64,000 nucleotides of DNA from assembly GCF_900747795.2 (NCBI RefSeq), contig NC_041394.2, forward strand, positions 339,464,501 through 339,528,500, given 5' to 3'. Positions 1 to 13,170 of the stretch are shown here, in pieces. The notes below the pieces were generated by a model that saw only the letters and a list, made by a program, of their open reading frames with translations, did no database searches and had not been told where the DNA came from. The DNA comes from Erpetoichthys calabaricus (lineage: Eukaryota > Chordata > Cladistia > Polypteriformes > Polypteridae). Position numbers and translations under genes: made by a program. Each line of letters begins with the position of its first letter. Position 1 is the stretch's first letter.

Positions 1-944
1 GAGCCTATTACCTCGCCATTGCTGAATGGTAGCTTATCCACTGTGACGACTTGTTGAAAATGAAACACACAAACACACAGGCATGCGTACGTCTTTTATT
101 TCGTACCGACTGATAGTTGGGTGTCAGCAACTTGACAATTGAGCAATTTCTTTTTCTTCAGTTTTATTCTTGAATACAATTATTCTTGCTTTGTTACACC
201 TTTTGTGAAAGTGTTTCTTGGATATTTGGGCTTCACATATCCTACACTTCACGTCAACACTATGTCATTATTACTTCAAAATATGGAAACATTTTTCTGT
301 TTTAGCTGTGTGTTCAGCATTTCTTGCCTCACATTTCCTCTGTCACACTCTGTTTACACAGATCATACAGTTTATGCATTTCAAATCACAATATGTCATT
401 ATTAGTATCATTCCTTACAAGCACATCGCCAGATCAGCACTTCAATACACACTTGAGCTGGGAGGATTGCAGCAGGGCGATGTCTTCATCTGTCGGGATT
501 GGGGGGAACTTGGTGTAGCAGGCTGCGTTCCACTAATCCACACATCTGCAAAACAAAAGTAGCCCATTAGCTCAGTGACAAGGAGCTACGAGCTTCTTGG
601 CGTATATCAGGAAAATTTAAGGAGGGCAGGGACAACGAAAAAAACTGTAAGCTTCATGGATTCTACTGTTAATCAACAGACAATCCTACAGAAATCTACA
701 GAAGAAGAGTGACTAAGAATAACATTAAACAGAAGCCGACACAGGTTTACGTAGAGAGTGACGTGAAGGTCATCACGGAGAGAAAAACAAGACCAGCGAG
801 GTATCCTAGACTTAACAACAGTGGACAGGATGCGGAATCGTGTAGTGGAACTCCACATCTCTAAAGTAACCAAGCAGATGACAATGACACTCCTCTACCT
901 TAGAGGAAACAAACTGGAGAACCAAATAAAGATTAGAACATTGG

Positions 945-2046
945 AACACTATGGACGAGAACAGGCCATTCAGCCCAACAAAGCTCACCAGTCCTGTCCA
1001 CTTAATTCTTCTGAAAAAACATCAAGTCAAGTTTTGGAAGTCCTTTAAGTGTTACTGTCCACCACGCTACTTGGTCACTTATTCCAAGTGTCTATCATTC
1101 TTTGTATAAAGAAAAACGTGCTAATGTTTGAGGGAAATTTACCCTTAAATTTCCAACTGTGTCCCCGTGTTCTTGATGAACTCATTTTAAAATAACAGTC
1201 TCGATCCACTGGACTAATTCCCTTTATAATTTTAAACACTTCAGTCAGGTCACCTCTTAATCTTCTCTTTAAACTGTAAAGGCTCAGCTCTTTTAATCTT
1301 TCCTTATAATTCATCTCCTGTAGCCCTGGAATCAGCCTAGTCGCTCTTCTCTGGACCTTCTCTAGTGCTGTGATGTCCTTTTTGTAGTCTGGAGACCAAA
1401 ACTGCACACATGACTCCAGATGAGGTCTCACCAGTGTGTTATAAAGCTTGAGCAGAACCTCCTGTGACTTGTACTCCACACATCAAGGTGCTATATAATC
1501 TGACATTCTGTTAGCCTTCTTAATGGCTTCTGAACACTGTCGGGAAGTCGATAGCTTAGAGTCCACTACGACTCCTAAATCCTTCTTATAAGGTGGAATT
1601 TTGATTTTCCGACCGCCCATTGTGTATTCAAACCTCACATTTTTACTTCTTATGTGTAATACTTTACATTTACTGACATTACATTTCATCTGCCACAAAT
1701 CTGCCCAAGCCTGTGTGCTGTCCAAGTCCTTCTGTAATGATATAACAGATTCCAAATGATCTGCTAATCCACCTATTTTGGTATCATCTGCAAACTTAAC
1801 CAACTTGTTACTTATATTCCTATCTAAATCATTTATATTTATTAATGATAGCAGCGGCCCTAACACTGACCCCTGCTGGTCACCACTCTTAACACTGGCC
1901 AATTCTGATGAGGTCCCTCACACCATCACCCTCTTCTTCCTGTGTCTGAGCCAATTCTACACCCGTCTACAAATATCACCCTGAACTCCCACTTCTTTTA
2001 ATTTGATGCCCAACCTCTCATGTGGCACCTTATCAAATGCTATGCA
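945..2046 (-). mobile_element. CR1-like LINE, 5'-truncated, copy 1
   Basis: Read on the minus strand this encodes the palm of a non-LTR reverse transcriptase (QGSVLGPLL, then FADDTKIGG with the catalytic DD), followed by thumb and C-terminal sequence (RRATRLIPGL, then RTRGHS). The two parts, 1902-1483 and 1479-1075, are in the same frame and are split by an in-frame TGA near 1486. Sequence from about 945 to 1075 is the 3' UTR. It matches the second copy at 57080-58140. The upstream part of the polymerase and the endonuclease are missing, as is usual after incomplete reverse transcription. The protein resembles vertebrate CR1-group LINEs; the exact clade is my inference. Confidence 0.85.
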
Positions 2047-3990
2047 TGAATCTATCTATGCCATGAAGATTCTGTATGGAGTGGTGGCATTAATCAAAGG
2101 GTCTTAGCAGAACTACAACAGTTGAGATGACAGGATTGCACAATAACATCTGAGGACTCCAGCGTCTCAGTGGCAAACAACAATCTCAGAGTTAAGAAGA
2201 TCTAAATAGAAACTGTAAGACCCTAAGTGGCCTACAATATTAAGTGGGAGCAGCTTGTGTAAAGTTTACCACCAGACAGAAGGAAAACAAAGGATTTGAA
2301 GAAAAACATATGATGCGCCCGAGTAATTCCACGTTTGGACCTCATTGTCACAGATTTTAACAAAACCTGGCCTGCTGGTCATATGAGTAACTCTTGGAGC
2401 TGAAGTTGCATGCGTCTTAGATGAATATTAAGGGAGATTTCAGATAACAAAGTTTGAAGTTATTGAGGGGGGATTATGACTTTGACTGGCTATATCTTCC
2501 TAAATATAAGTTGCAAAGAAGTGGTTCTGATATAATTTTAAAGCTCTTTTGCATCTTTACATTTTGCATAAATACTATACTAAAATGAAAAATTACCATG
2601 TTATGAGTGATTATATTATTAAATATTGAATATTGAAAAAAACTATATTTTAAAATTGGACAGTTTTTTTTACTACAGCTGGGTTATAATATCATGAACA
2701 TCTCCAGAAAATGTGGTCTTTTGGTCACTGCTGAGCTATTGTGACTTATGTGAAGTGTGCATCAAAACCACAATTCCTTACAACGCTGTTGGATAGCAGT
2801 TATTGATCAGTGAGTGGTATGTTAGGTTATCAGGGCTCATGAAAATGAAGACTAAAGCCAGAACTAGCCGTGAAAATATAATTTTAATTGAGGATGCTTT
2901 CACAGATGCACTCTTAAAGCTGCAAAATGTAAACAAACAAATGACGAGATTTGGAAAATGAAAGCGTCAGGTGTTTGTGACAGTTGAAACTTGAATTTGT
3001 CCATCAAGTATTACTCTTTCATTAAGTGTATTAAGCAGCTCGTGTCTTCACCATAAAGTGATGCAAACTTCCAAAACACACCTAAGCTGACCAAGTGACT
3101 TACTGATGTTAAAAGGAAGTGTTTACCAAAGTATTTTTAAGACACTGTCCTGAAGATTAGTGGCATTCACTAGCCTGTGAAGTGTGCTGTCTCCCAGTAT
3201 CGTGATATATTTACATGATACACGTTTAAGCTGCCCTTCTTTTTATTAGAAATGTGGAGAGGACTAACACTTACAGTATTGTTGCACCTTAACAGTTATC
3301 AGGAGAATAAATAATGGTCTTTATAAACTGCTATTTGTGTAGAGAGTTAGGAGTAGTGTGACTGTCACCACCACTGTAGGACGCTCCAAGGGTGACATTC
3401 AGTGACATCCAAACTTGCAGGCACTGTCTGTAGTTGATTCTATAGATCAGGACTTGCCTGTGCTAAAACAAAAATGTCTATTGATGACTGACGTTAATCA
3501 GACAAACAGAGGAACATCAAATGTTAGTACCAAGTTCTTAACGCACCAAAAGTAAAATTTCAGTAAGCACTCATGTATAGGGAAATCATAGACACCAACT
3601 CCTCCTGTTTTCTCCTTCTTCAGCAGGGTACTTTTCTCAAGTAGCGGACTAATTCTACAACTTGTGGAACTCCTTGTTATATCCAAGAATCCGCACGCTC
3701 CATATTACAACCTGAGGGAGGTATGGGCCCAACTGAAATCGATTACACACACTGATCATCGATCTTTGGACTTCAAGCCTACCTGATGCACACTAGAGAC
3801 CAACACATAAAAAATTTATTTAACCATGCAACCAAAACAAAATCCAAATCAACCTCCAATTTAGGATGTTATTTGGTAAGAGTAAAGGTAGGGTAGGAAA
3901 ATACCTCACCTTCTGTGAAGATTAACCTTTGACATCAGTCGCGGTGTGGAAAATCTTCAGTTTCTGAACTGCAGACTGTTTCTATTAAAT
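2047..3990. other. No gene recognised; possible faint L1-like fragment
   Basis: AT-rich sequence without a convincing exon, RNA gene or terminal repeat. Near 3498-3686 on the minus strand a 62-codon frame contains KKEKTGGVGVYDFP, which loosely resembles the 'KGGLGLPNF' region near the end of L1-type ORF2. One weak motif is not enough to call an element. Confidence 0.4.
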
Positions 3991-4452
3991 TTGAACTGGT
4001 TTTCCCAAACTGAATTTACAGGACTTTATTTACAGGAACTGCAAGCATTATTGTGCTGTTCTGATCAACTTTAATCCAACCATCTTCTCCAAACTCACAG
4101 ATTTTTGGAACAGATTGCTGACCTGACTCAAAAGTGGATGAACCAGGTCGCTGAGGCATTGAAACAACATTATACCACAGTGATACGTGATTTAACGCAT
4201 ACATTACCTCAGAGTCATGGACTAGCAGTGCATAGGGCAATATCTTATAGCACGTAAAAAGATTTAAAAATAGGCTAACTCTAACTTCTCTTGATGCTTT
4301 TAGAAGGATCCAGTTTGACCTTTATACACCACACTTAGGTTACTACATTCCTGATTTGGAAGATGACAAAAAGTGGTCCTGTACAAACGATATCTCAAAA
4401 AAAGGTTCCACAACAGTCAACAGTTATTTATTCTTCATTTCTCAATCCCAGA

Positions 4453-4739
4453 CATGTGGAACCTCGGGTCACGACCGTAATTCTGCTGAAGTAATTTCCC
4501 CCATAGGATTGTACGTAAATACAATTAATCCGTTCCGTTCTCTCTCTCTCTCACACTCTCTCTCGCTCTCTCTCACTCTCTCTCTCTTGCTCGCTGCACA
4601 GGGAATACACAAGGAAGGGAAACTGGCTTGTTTGTCACCCGAGTGTGTGGTCGTGAACAGATGCAAAAGTTTGGTGAACATTTTGGTCATAACCCGATTT
4701 GTATGCGGTCCAAGACGTTTGTGACCCGAGGTTCCACTG
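4453..4739. mobile_element. Tigger/pogo-like MITE with CT repeat inside
   Basis: The ends are inverted repeats: GTGGAACCTCGGGTCACGA on the left and its complement at 4720-4739, which closes with CCACTG followed by TA. The CAGTGGAACCTCG terminus and the TA target are those expected of Tc1/mariner-superfamily (pogo/Tigger) miniature elements. The left end has one extra base. No transposase is encoded, and the middle is a CT microsatellite. Confidence 0.7.
4537..4590. repeat. (CT)n microsatellite
   Basis: Imperfect CT run with ACA and GCT interruptions, inside the MITE above. Confidence 0.95.
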
Positions 4740-4859
4740 TACTTAGTACTGAATGAGACTTGACAACAGATTTGCAATAAGGAAAGCTAAAGATTAGCAC
4801 CATCTAGTGGCGATATTCAGCATTTTTTCCTACTTCGGGAATTGCTTGTCGTTGGGTAA

Positions 4860-4990
4860 TGACGTCATCAAGCTGAGCCTCAGAGAGAGAATAGGAACAA
4901 AACGGAGATGGCGTGTTTGTCTCGCTTCTTTGGCTTTAAATATCCAGCTCAGTTCGGCTTTTGAAGGCATTGTCGGTATGTAGAAATGTT
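4860..4990 (+). promoter_or_regulatory. Possible promoter / first exon with CRE palindrome
   Basis: A perfect TGACGTCA lies at 4860-4867. It is followed by GAGATGGCG, an 18-codon open stretch ending in TGA, and a possible donor (TCG|GTATGT) near 4975. This looks like a small promoter plus first exon, but no downstream exon could be matched to it. Confidence 0.25.
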
Positions 4991-5889
4991 TTATAGATTT
5001 TATTTCTTCATATTAATGCACATTTGAGAGTCTTTTAAGTATTTAAAGTTATTTGGTGGTGTACATTTAAGGAGAAAGTTCTAGTTTTATGGGAGCTTTC
5101 ACTGCATTAAAATTGTACTTGTGAGCAGAACTTTGCCAGAGTATGTACAGACAATGTATGCCATTTCTTTTTTATATACTGTATTGGTAAAGAATAAGTA
5201 ATTCCACCATTAAGTTTGTTCTGTGAATTCGTATATAAGGATTTCTCACATCTTTGTGTTTCTGATTTGCTTGTACTTATTTACCCAATTCCAACTGGCT
5301 TCAGTAAACAAAGCTAACTGGAAACTCTTGTCTGTGTGGTCATTGGAAAGGAGTTGATAGGAATGTCGACTTGAGGCAGAAGGCAGGACAATTATTATTA
5401 TTTTATTGTACTAGCAATTTATGCGTTTGTTCCAGTGTGATTGTTTTTAGACCTGGGAATGGTAAATAAGTACAGCTGCCTCAGAAGCTGTTTGAATTGG
5501 TTTAAATCCTGGGGAAGGATGGATGCCGTAGGAGTAGGAATTGTAGAATTAGTTTACAGCTTGAGAAAGGAAGGAGTCTGGAGGTAATTAAACGCTCAAA
5601 TACTTCAATCGGTCCCCCCCCATTAAAGGGTACCATAATGTTGGGGACACTTGGCATCTCATGTGTTTGTGATTCCTCAGGTGTGTTTCATGGCTTCATA
5701 AGATACCTCGCCCTCCTTCTGCCCTTTGGAGTCTGTAGTTGCCATTGTTCACAAGTTTTGCAAGTGAGCTTCGACAGATGAAAGCAGTTGGACGAGCTTC
5801 GAGCGGCGTTTTGTTGCAACCAGTTTAACGGTTCACAAATTAGCTTATCGGGAACACCAAAAAAACTACTCCAGAGCACAGACCAGTGC

Positions 5890-7798
5890 CAGATCTCAAT
5901 ACTATTGAAATTTAATCAACAGTCCTGGAAATTCCGTGATAAATTATTTACTTTATCCTCACATAGAGGAGCAGTGCAATAATTTTATTGAATATTTCAC
6001 CTCTAAGGTGGACATCATCTGCTCCTCATTGTCTGCCTCCAGCCCTCCATCGCTGGATGTTTCTACATCAAAGCCAATGGGCTGCCTTTCCCAGTTCCTC
6101 TGTACCACAGTTAAAGAAGTTGAGGACATCATACAGAGGATGAGACCTTCAACGTGTTCATTGGACCCTTTTCCTACTCCTCTGGTAAAAGCTAATATAT
6201 CAGATATAAGCCCTCTTATTGCTGATATCATTAATGACTCTCTCCAGAGCGGCTTAGTCCCACTGGCCTTGAAAACCGCAAAAATTAGACCTCATTTAAA
6301 AAAAATCCTCTTTGGATCCTGAAGTGATAGCAGATTATCGTCCGATCTCCAACCTTCCATTTCTGTCTAAGGTTTTGGAGAAGGTTGTTTTGGTTCAGCT
6401 TTAGGATCACCTCAAAAAAATTCAATCTGTTTGAAAAATTTCAGTCTGGTTTCTGAACTTCTCACAGCACAGAGACAGTCCTAGTTAGAGTCACCAATGA
6501 CCTCCTGATGGCTGCTGACCAGGACTCTCCATCCCTCCTTATCCTCCTGGACCTCACGGCTGCATTTGATGCAGTAGATCATAACATTCTCCTTCATCAT
6601 CTTCACTATATAATTGGACTTTCTGGCATTGCTTTCAAGTGGTTCGAGTCCTATCTCACAGACAGGACTGAGTATGTGGCCTTGGGGGATGCTAAATCTC
6701 ATACCCACACTGTCACCTGTGGGGTCCCACAAGGATCAGTCCTTGGGCCGACCTTCTTTAATATCTATATGCAACCCCTGGGTCACATCATCCACAAGCA
6801 TGGAGTTTCATTCCATTGCTATGCCGATGATATGCAGCTCCATGTGAGACTCGATTTGACTTCTCTTACACCCCCATCAACGTTTTCCTCTTGCTTGGAT
6901 GAGATTGAGGCCTGGATGTCCAAGAACTTCCTCAAGCTGAACAGCACCAAAACAGAAGCTCTTTAAATTGGCACCCCTAAATCAACTTTGTTCCTCTGTA
7001 AATTATATTTCCTTTTCTGACCGTTCCATTACCTTCTACCCTTCTGTTACTAATCTGGGTGTCAAGTTAGACTCCCATCTGTCATTTGATACACATGTCC
7101 ATCACATTTGTAAAATTGCATTCCTTCATCTCCAAAACACAGCCAAACTCCGTCCCTACCTCTCCTCCTGTGATGCTGAAAAGCTGGTTCATGCCTTTGT
7201 CTTATCCAGACTGGACTATTGTAATGCACTCCTCATCGGGATACCCAACAAGAGCCTTCAAAAGCTCCAACAAATTCAAAATAGTGCTGCAAGAATCCTG
7301 ATGAGGGTGCGGAAATATGAACATCTCACCAATCCTTCGGTCACTTCACTGGCTCCTCATCCATCTCCGTATTTAATATAAACTGTATGTTTACTCACCA
7401 GTGTATCCATGAAAATGCTCCACAATATCTCAAGGAACTCCTTATACTTCAATCCACTACAAGAAACCTCCGTTTTACAAATACCTACCGCCTTCGCCCC
7501 ACTGTGACCAAACTTCATACAATGGGTGACCGAGTCTTTACAGCCGCTGCTCCAGGGCTCTGGAATGTCCTACCAGAGAGCCTAAGAACACAGCAGATTG
7601 TGGGCTGTTTTAAAAAACAGATAAAGACTTTTATATTAGGAAAGCTTATTAACAAGAATGCTAGAATTATTGTTGTTTTATCTGTTTTTATCTTGCCTTG
7701 CCTTTGTTTAATCTTTTTATGTTTCACTTTGAGATTTACTGCTAATGTAAAGTGCCCTATAAATAAAATGCATTATTATTATTATATTATTATTATTG
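5890..7798 (+). mobile_element. L2-clade LINE, 5'-truncated, copy 1
   Basis: The frames encode a typical L2 reverse transcriptase: the N-terminal part with CSLDPFPTPLVKA (about 5936-6320), the palm with LILLDLTAAFDAVDH, GVPQGSVLGPTFF and CYADDMQ (6508-6966), then thumb and C-terminus (6968-7640). The 3' end has the usual L2 tail, in which AAAGTGCCCTATAAATAAA runs into (ATT)n at about 7766-7798. Frameshifts near 6300 and a stop near 6965 break the frame, so it is dead. Confidence 0.9.
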
Positions 7799-7799
7799 T

Positions 7800-8540
7800 T
7801 CAGACAAGAGCTGTGCCAATGAAAGTCATAGAAGCCATTATGAGCCTGAAAAACAAGAATAAATCCATCCATTGGCAACACTTTAGGATGACCAAAATCA
7901 ACTGTCGGGAATATCATGAAGAAGAAAGAACACACTGGTGGCTCAGGAATCACAAAGGGACCGGCAGGACAAGGAAGATGACTCTGGCAAAGAAAAAGCC
8001 CCCAACGCCTGATGGACAGATCGTACACAGTCTCCAGAAGGCAGATGTGTGTGGCAGAGATGACTATCATCAGAAGACTTCATGCACAGAAACACAGAGG
8101 ACACACTGCAAGATGCAAACCACTAGTTAGCCACAAGAACAGAATGGCGAGATTAGTTTGTGAAAAAGGACTTCAGCGAGCCTGCAGAATTCTTGTGGAC
8201 AGACGAGACAAAGATAAACGTGCATCAGAGTGATGGAAAGAGCAAAGTGTGGAGATGAAAAGGAACTGCCAGAGATCCAAAGCAGACCACCTCAACTGTT
8301 GAACATGGCGGTGATGGTGTTATGTCTTGGGCATGTACGGTTGCCACAGGTCCTGGCACACTTCTCTTTATTGATGATAGAACTGCTGACAGCAGTGGCA
8401 CAGTGAGGTGTGTAGAAACATCTGATCTGCTCAAGTTCAAGTAAATGTCTCCAAACTCACTGGACGGCGCTTCATCTTACAAGATAATGAGCCAAATATA
8501 CTGTTGAGGCAACACAGGAGTTTTTCAAGATGGGTTGTTT
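7800..8540 (+). mobile_element. Degenerate Tc1-like transposon
   Basis: Fragments of a Tc1 transposase follow in order: a helix-turn-helix region rich in KKP, then HKNRMARLV, a stretch resembling 'LWTDETK' near 8190-8215, 'TVEHGGDGVMSW' near 8295-8330 and 'LQDNEP' near 8475-8500. The reading frame changes several times. Terminal repeats were not found. It abuts the (ATT)n tail of the preceding L2. Confidence 0.65.
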
Positions 8541-8574
8541 TGAGAGAGCATAGGATTATCTGGATACAGGTTCC

Positions 8575-9868
8575 AGCACTGGAGGACATTTATAGCACAC
8601 GCTGCCTCAGGAAAGCCACCAGGATCTGCATGGATTCCACTCGGCCATGTGCACAGTCTATTTGAATTTCTCCCATCCACTTCAGAGCCTTTCCTGTAGG
8701 GACCTTGCGGTTCAGAAACCGTTTCATCCCAAGAGCTACAAACGCACTCAGTCAGTCCATCAAGTGCTCCTGGTAGAAGTGCTTGTACTTTGAGTTGCAA
8801 TCACCTCATTGTAAACTTGCACTACAACTGTAATATTGCACAACCTGAGCCACTTTGTGAATCATGTGCAATATATGTACATATATATTGTACTTACATT
8901 GTTCTTTATTGTATTATTTTTTTAACATTTTATACAAAAATAAGTTCATGGAGGAGTGGCATTTTCAATTATTATTGTACCATACAATGACAATTAAGGA
9001 ATTCAATTCAGTGCAATAGAAGAAAGCGCGTATTTACAGATGATGTTGATGACTGCCTTCTAAGTTGGTTCAGATTTCCAAGAGCTATCCTGTTTGCTAT
9101 TAGAATACTAGGACATATACTTGATATTTTATGATGAAATGAATTAAAATATTTATATTACATTTTACTGGTATTTGGTTAACTTCATTAAATAATGTAT
9201 ACTGTTAATAGTTAAACAGGTGAGGACGTGGTGGCGCAGTGGTAGTGATGAGGGGGGTACCCTGTTCAGAGGTTGTTCCTGCCTCGTGCTCTATGCTTAC
9301 TGGGACCTGTGTGACCCTGGATGGATGGAATAATTAAACATTTACTATGAAGATTTTTGAATGTTCCTTAAAAGTTTTGATGAATCAGAATTTTACGCTT
9401 ACCACTGGTTTTACATTTATTACAGAGCTCATTGTGTGGCAATTGGTTAGGTGGAGAAAGAAAAAGGAAGCACAGGAATTGAGGGTTGGTATGTTTGACC
9501 ACTATCCCTCATTACTACTGTTGTGCCACTATGCCCATATGTTTAATACATGCTTTAATGCATTTCTTCATGAAAGTGATACCAAGTATACGTCTTAGTA
9601 TTGTAAAATGTTCAGAGAGCTGTACTATTCTGTATGTAATATATTCTGTGTGGCAACCACTGCCTGTGCTCTCCTCTCAGCACAAGAAGAAGCCCATTTA
9701 AGAAGCACGTACCAATTAAGGACTGGGTCGGGGAACGCATAGAATACAAAGAATACAAACATGCTACTTTAGTTACGATAGGATTTGAGAAACTCTAGTA
9801 AATTAAAAGTTTATAACAGTCTGTTTTAATGGCAAAATGAACTACTAGATTAAAGTGGAAATTTCCGA
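8575..9868 (+). repeat. Composite repeat shared with 49600-50395
   Basis: This stretch matches 49600-50395 block by block: the end of a LINE ORF (FRAFPVGTLRFRNRFIPRA, stop near 8775), its TTGCAC-rich 3' UTR, a short SINE-like insert (9218-9335, starting GAGGACGTGGTGGCGCAG), and an AT-rich part ending near AAAGTGGAAATTTC. In the second copy these blocks sit inside an element with PIF/Harbinger-like ends, which are not visible here. Confidence 0.7.
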
Positions 9869-10008
9869 AGGACAGCATCTCAGAATACAGACTCCGTGAC
9901 TATTTGTTGGCTGATTCAGTGGACCAGACATGTTGCCTCCTATATTTTTGTGCATAGACTGGAATCTGGCTACAGGAGACCTAGAGGAAAACAAATGCAG
10001 TTCAAAGA

Positions 10009-10293
10009 TTATCTTGAAAGAAAACCTTGATTTTTATTTAACATCAGAAGAACTGGAGAAACTTGCAGCAGAATGTAAACTACCTGCCAAAATGGCATAA
10101 ATTGGAACACCAAGAATGCGACTTTCTGAGGAGCATCGCCAATGAACTCCCCAGCAATGGCTGAAACCTCTGCTGAACCCCACTCTGTGGCAATAGTATT
10201 GACCTGTTCAGCCAGATTCCTCTTAACAGCGAGAAGGGGATAGACAAGGTTGTTGTTGTCCCATTGTTGGCGGACCACCATTAGCATCCCCAC
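10009..10293 (-). other. Unassigned 94-codon open frame
   Basis: An open frame on the minus strand reads LVYPLLAVKRNLAEQVNT, then a mixed segment with AGEFIGD. I do not recognise it as any family. On the plus strand, sequence just upstream (about 9880-10100) weakly resembles the C-terminus of an RTE/L1-type LINE ('PRGKQMQFKD', 'LTSEELEKLAAEC'), so this may be a shadow of a retroelement end. There are no splice signals that make it a host exon. Confidence 0.2.
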
Positions 10294-11018
10294 TTACCTA
10301 ATTCTTTTAAAGCAGTTCCCCATCTTCTGTTCCTTCTATTCTGAAGCAGCACTAGGCAACAACTTAAAAAATGCTCTTTTGCCTTGTGCCTGATGGTGGC
10401 AGGGTAAGCTTTAATATCTCCATACACAATGCCCCAGAGAGCATTGATTAAATGAGTGTAAAAATGTTATGAAGACAAAAATGAAATGCAGGAAAGATAC
10501 TGGTAATAAATACTAAACATTTACAAAAAAGCTCAATACTGCAAAGATAATCTCACACGTACAAGTGATCAGCTATAAATACAACACAATTTGAGGAGAC
10601 TAATATCTGTTGTTGGTACATAAGTCTTATTGAAACCAAACCATTAACTTATTAAAAGGATAACAAACTGCAATAAGTAACTAATATTTTAGATATCCCT
10701 CCCCTTATGTCAAGTATTACTCTCTGGTTGATACAGCCCCTTTGATCGGTGCCACTTCAGCTTACGTTCTTCTTTACAGCACAGGTACGTTGTATTTTCC
10801 ATAAGGTTTCCAATGGAGCAGTCTGGAGACTTTGTGGTGTATAAGCCCTTCGCCACTTTCTATCCGGATGTTTGTGAGGTCCTACTTCTATACAGACCGT
10901 TCTACAGGTAACAATTCCACCCTTTGAGCACAGCCCACTGATCAAATATTCATCGCATCGATATGTTGGTGTATTGAAGAGGGTGGTCGTCCATTTGGTT
11001 TTTGATCTTTGCTATCTA

Positions 11019-11153
11019 TGTGGTGGGCTGGTACCCTGTCCAAGATTTGTTTCCTGCCTTATATCCTGTGTTGGCTGGGATTGGCTCCAGCAGACCCCCG
11101 TGACCCTGTAGTTAGGATATAGTGGGTTGGATAATGGATGGATGGATGGATCT
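11019..11153 (+). mobile_element. tRNA-derived SINE, 3' part
   Basis: Contains GGCTGGGATTGGCTCCAGCA followed by ACCCCCGTGACCCTG and a (GGAT)n tail. This is the 3' half of the SINE family present in full at 34211-34528 and 42477-42798, here in plus orientation and lacking the tRNA-like head. Confidence 0.85.
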
Positions 11154-11394
11154 TTGCTATCTTAATTCTTTTATTACACTTAGTTTAATTAATTAAAGTT
11201 CTTATTCAGGCCATCACTATTGCCAAGAATTTGCCCAAGCCTTACGACAGAGGCTTATTTGGGGACTTTTTTGTGCCATCGTGTGAATTTAAAATAAAAG
11301 TCTGTATTTCATTGACTACTAATCTGTACTTGCAGTCTGTTTCAATTAAACACACTCCACCTTCTCACCCTGACATGTCCATCTTAAGAAGTCT

Positions 11395-12920
11395 ACTTTT
11401 CAGATGACACCCAGTTATACCTTTCATTTAAATCAGATGAAGTTTGTCTGATGTTGTCTTTAATGAGTTGTGTTAATGAATTAAAGGAGTGGATGAATGA
11501 GAACTACTTGTCTTTAAATACAGATAAAACAAAGATGTTAATTGTTGGAGGGAATGATGCTGATCATAACAATATTTTGTCATCATTTAATTCAGTTGGA
11601 ATCCCAATTAATTTTACTGAACCAGCCCGCAATCTGGGAGTTATCTTTGACTCTAGCATGTCATTTAAAGCGCATATTACAAAGTTGTCCAAAACATGCT
11701 TCTTCCATCTTAAAAATGTTAGGAAATTAAGGTGCTTTCTAAATAAACAGGATTCTGAGAAATTAATTCATGCATTTATCTCTAGTAAGATTGACTACTA
11801 TAATGCTGTGTTCACTAGATGTTCAAACTGTTCTTTATACAGCCTCCAGTTAATCCAAAATGCAGCTGCAAGAATTATTACAAGAACAAGAAAATACGAA
11901 CACATTACTCCAGTTCTTAAATCCTTACACTGGCTCCCGGTTAATTTTAGGGCAGATTTCAAAATCCTTCTTTTAACATATAAAGCATTAAATGGCCAAG
12001 ATCCGGCTTACTTGTCTGAACTTATCATGACTTACAAACCAGAGCGCACATTAAGATCTCAAGATGCTGGTCTGCTTATGGTTCCAAGGATTAATAAAAT
12101 AACAGTGGGAGGTCGAGCTTTTAGTTACAGGGCCCCTAAACTGTGGAATGGTCTGCCTACTACTATAAGAGATGCCCCTTCGGTCTCAGCTTTTAAATCC
12201 CGGCTGAAGACTCACTACTTCAGTTTAGCACACCCTGACTAGAGCTGCTGATTAACTGTACAGACTGCATCTCTGTTGTTAGTCATTAGCACTAAAACAT
12301 AAGTAACATGAGAGTTAGAATTGGTCATTAACCCTCACCTATTCAGTTTCTCTTCTCGGTACTCAAATGTGGCACTTGGTGCCACGGCCCACCTGTCAAG
12401 TTGTATTGCGTGCCTAAGGTAAAGTCATCCCTGATGGAGGATCGCAGGAATCGTGGGAAAGAGGGGTCCTTTCATCGGATTGGCTGGCCCAACACTGTTT
12501 CAGCCGTGGAATGGCCAAATGGGGGAGGCAGCTTGATGGATGAGGTCTCCAGGAGTCTAAAACTATCCAAATTTAATTATGTGATATCATCTACTGTTAA
12601 ATTCTGCTCCGTACTTCGAAAAATTTTTTATTTTTTATTGAGGATTTGTTCTGTTCTGTGTATTGTACTGTATTGTATTGACCCCCTTCTTTTGACACCC
12701 ACTGCATGCCCAACCTACCTGGAAAGGGGTCTCTCTTTGAACTGCCTTTCCCAAGGTTTCTTCCATTTTTTCCCTACTAGGTTTTTTGGGAGTTTTTCCT
12801 TGTCTTCTTAGAGAGTCAAGGCTGGGGGGCTGTCAAGAGGCAGGACTTGTTAAAGCCCATTGTGGCACTTCCTGTGTGATTTTGGGCTATACAAAAATAA
12901 ACTGTATTGTATTGTACTTT
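11395..12920 (+). mobile_element. L2-type LINE, 5'-truncated, copy 2
   Basis: A 263-codon open frame at 11451-12242 encodes the C-terminal half of an L2-group reverse transcriptase: LNTDKTKMLIVG, NLGVIFDSSMSF, SRLKTH near the end, and the L2 pattern LHWLPV. The frame upstream begins at the end of the palm. A long 3' UTR (12243-12920) ends GGCTATACAAAAATAAA followed by (CTGTATTG)n. It differs from the L2 at 5.9-7.8 kb and is better preserved, so it is probably a younger subfamily. Confidence 0.88.
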
Positions 12921-13170
12921 TGTATTTATAGGTTGCTTTTGGCTTTTCTCTTATGTGTAATTACTTCAAAATTTCATGGTGTGCTTCCTTTTAAGACAGA
13001 AGTGAACCTCACCTTTAAAGCACGAAGTTTCTGTTGTAATGCGGTAACTCATTCCCTTAAATGTACAGCGAGGGTCTGCTGTACCACTTGAATTCTTCCC
13101 AATAACACATCCTTTTGCAGTTTTTGGAGTTACAGTGATTGATGGAGATGGACCTGGCCATTTCTTTTTG

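Noticed and set aside
4356-4777. Ser/Leu-rich frame and its antisense Arg/Glu-rich partner
   Set aside because: Both are translations of the CT microsatellite within a MITE.
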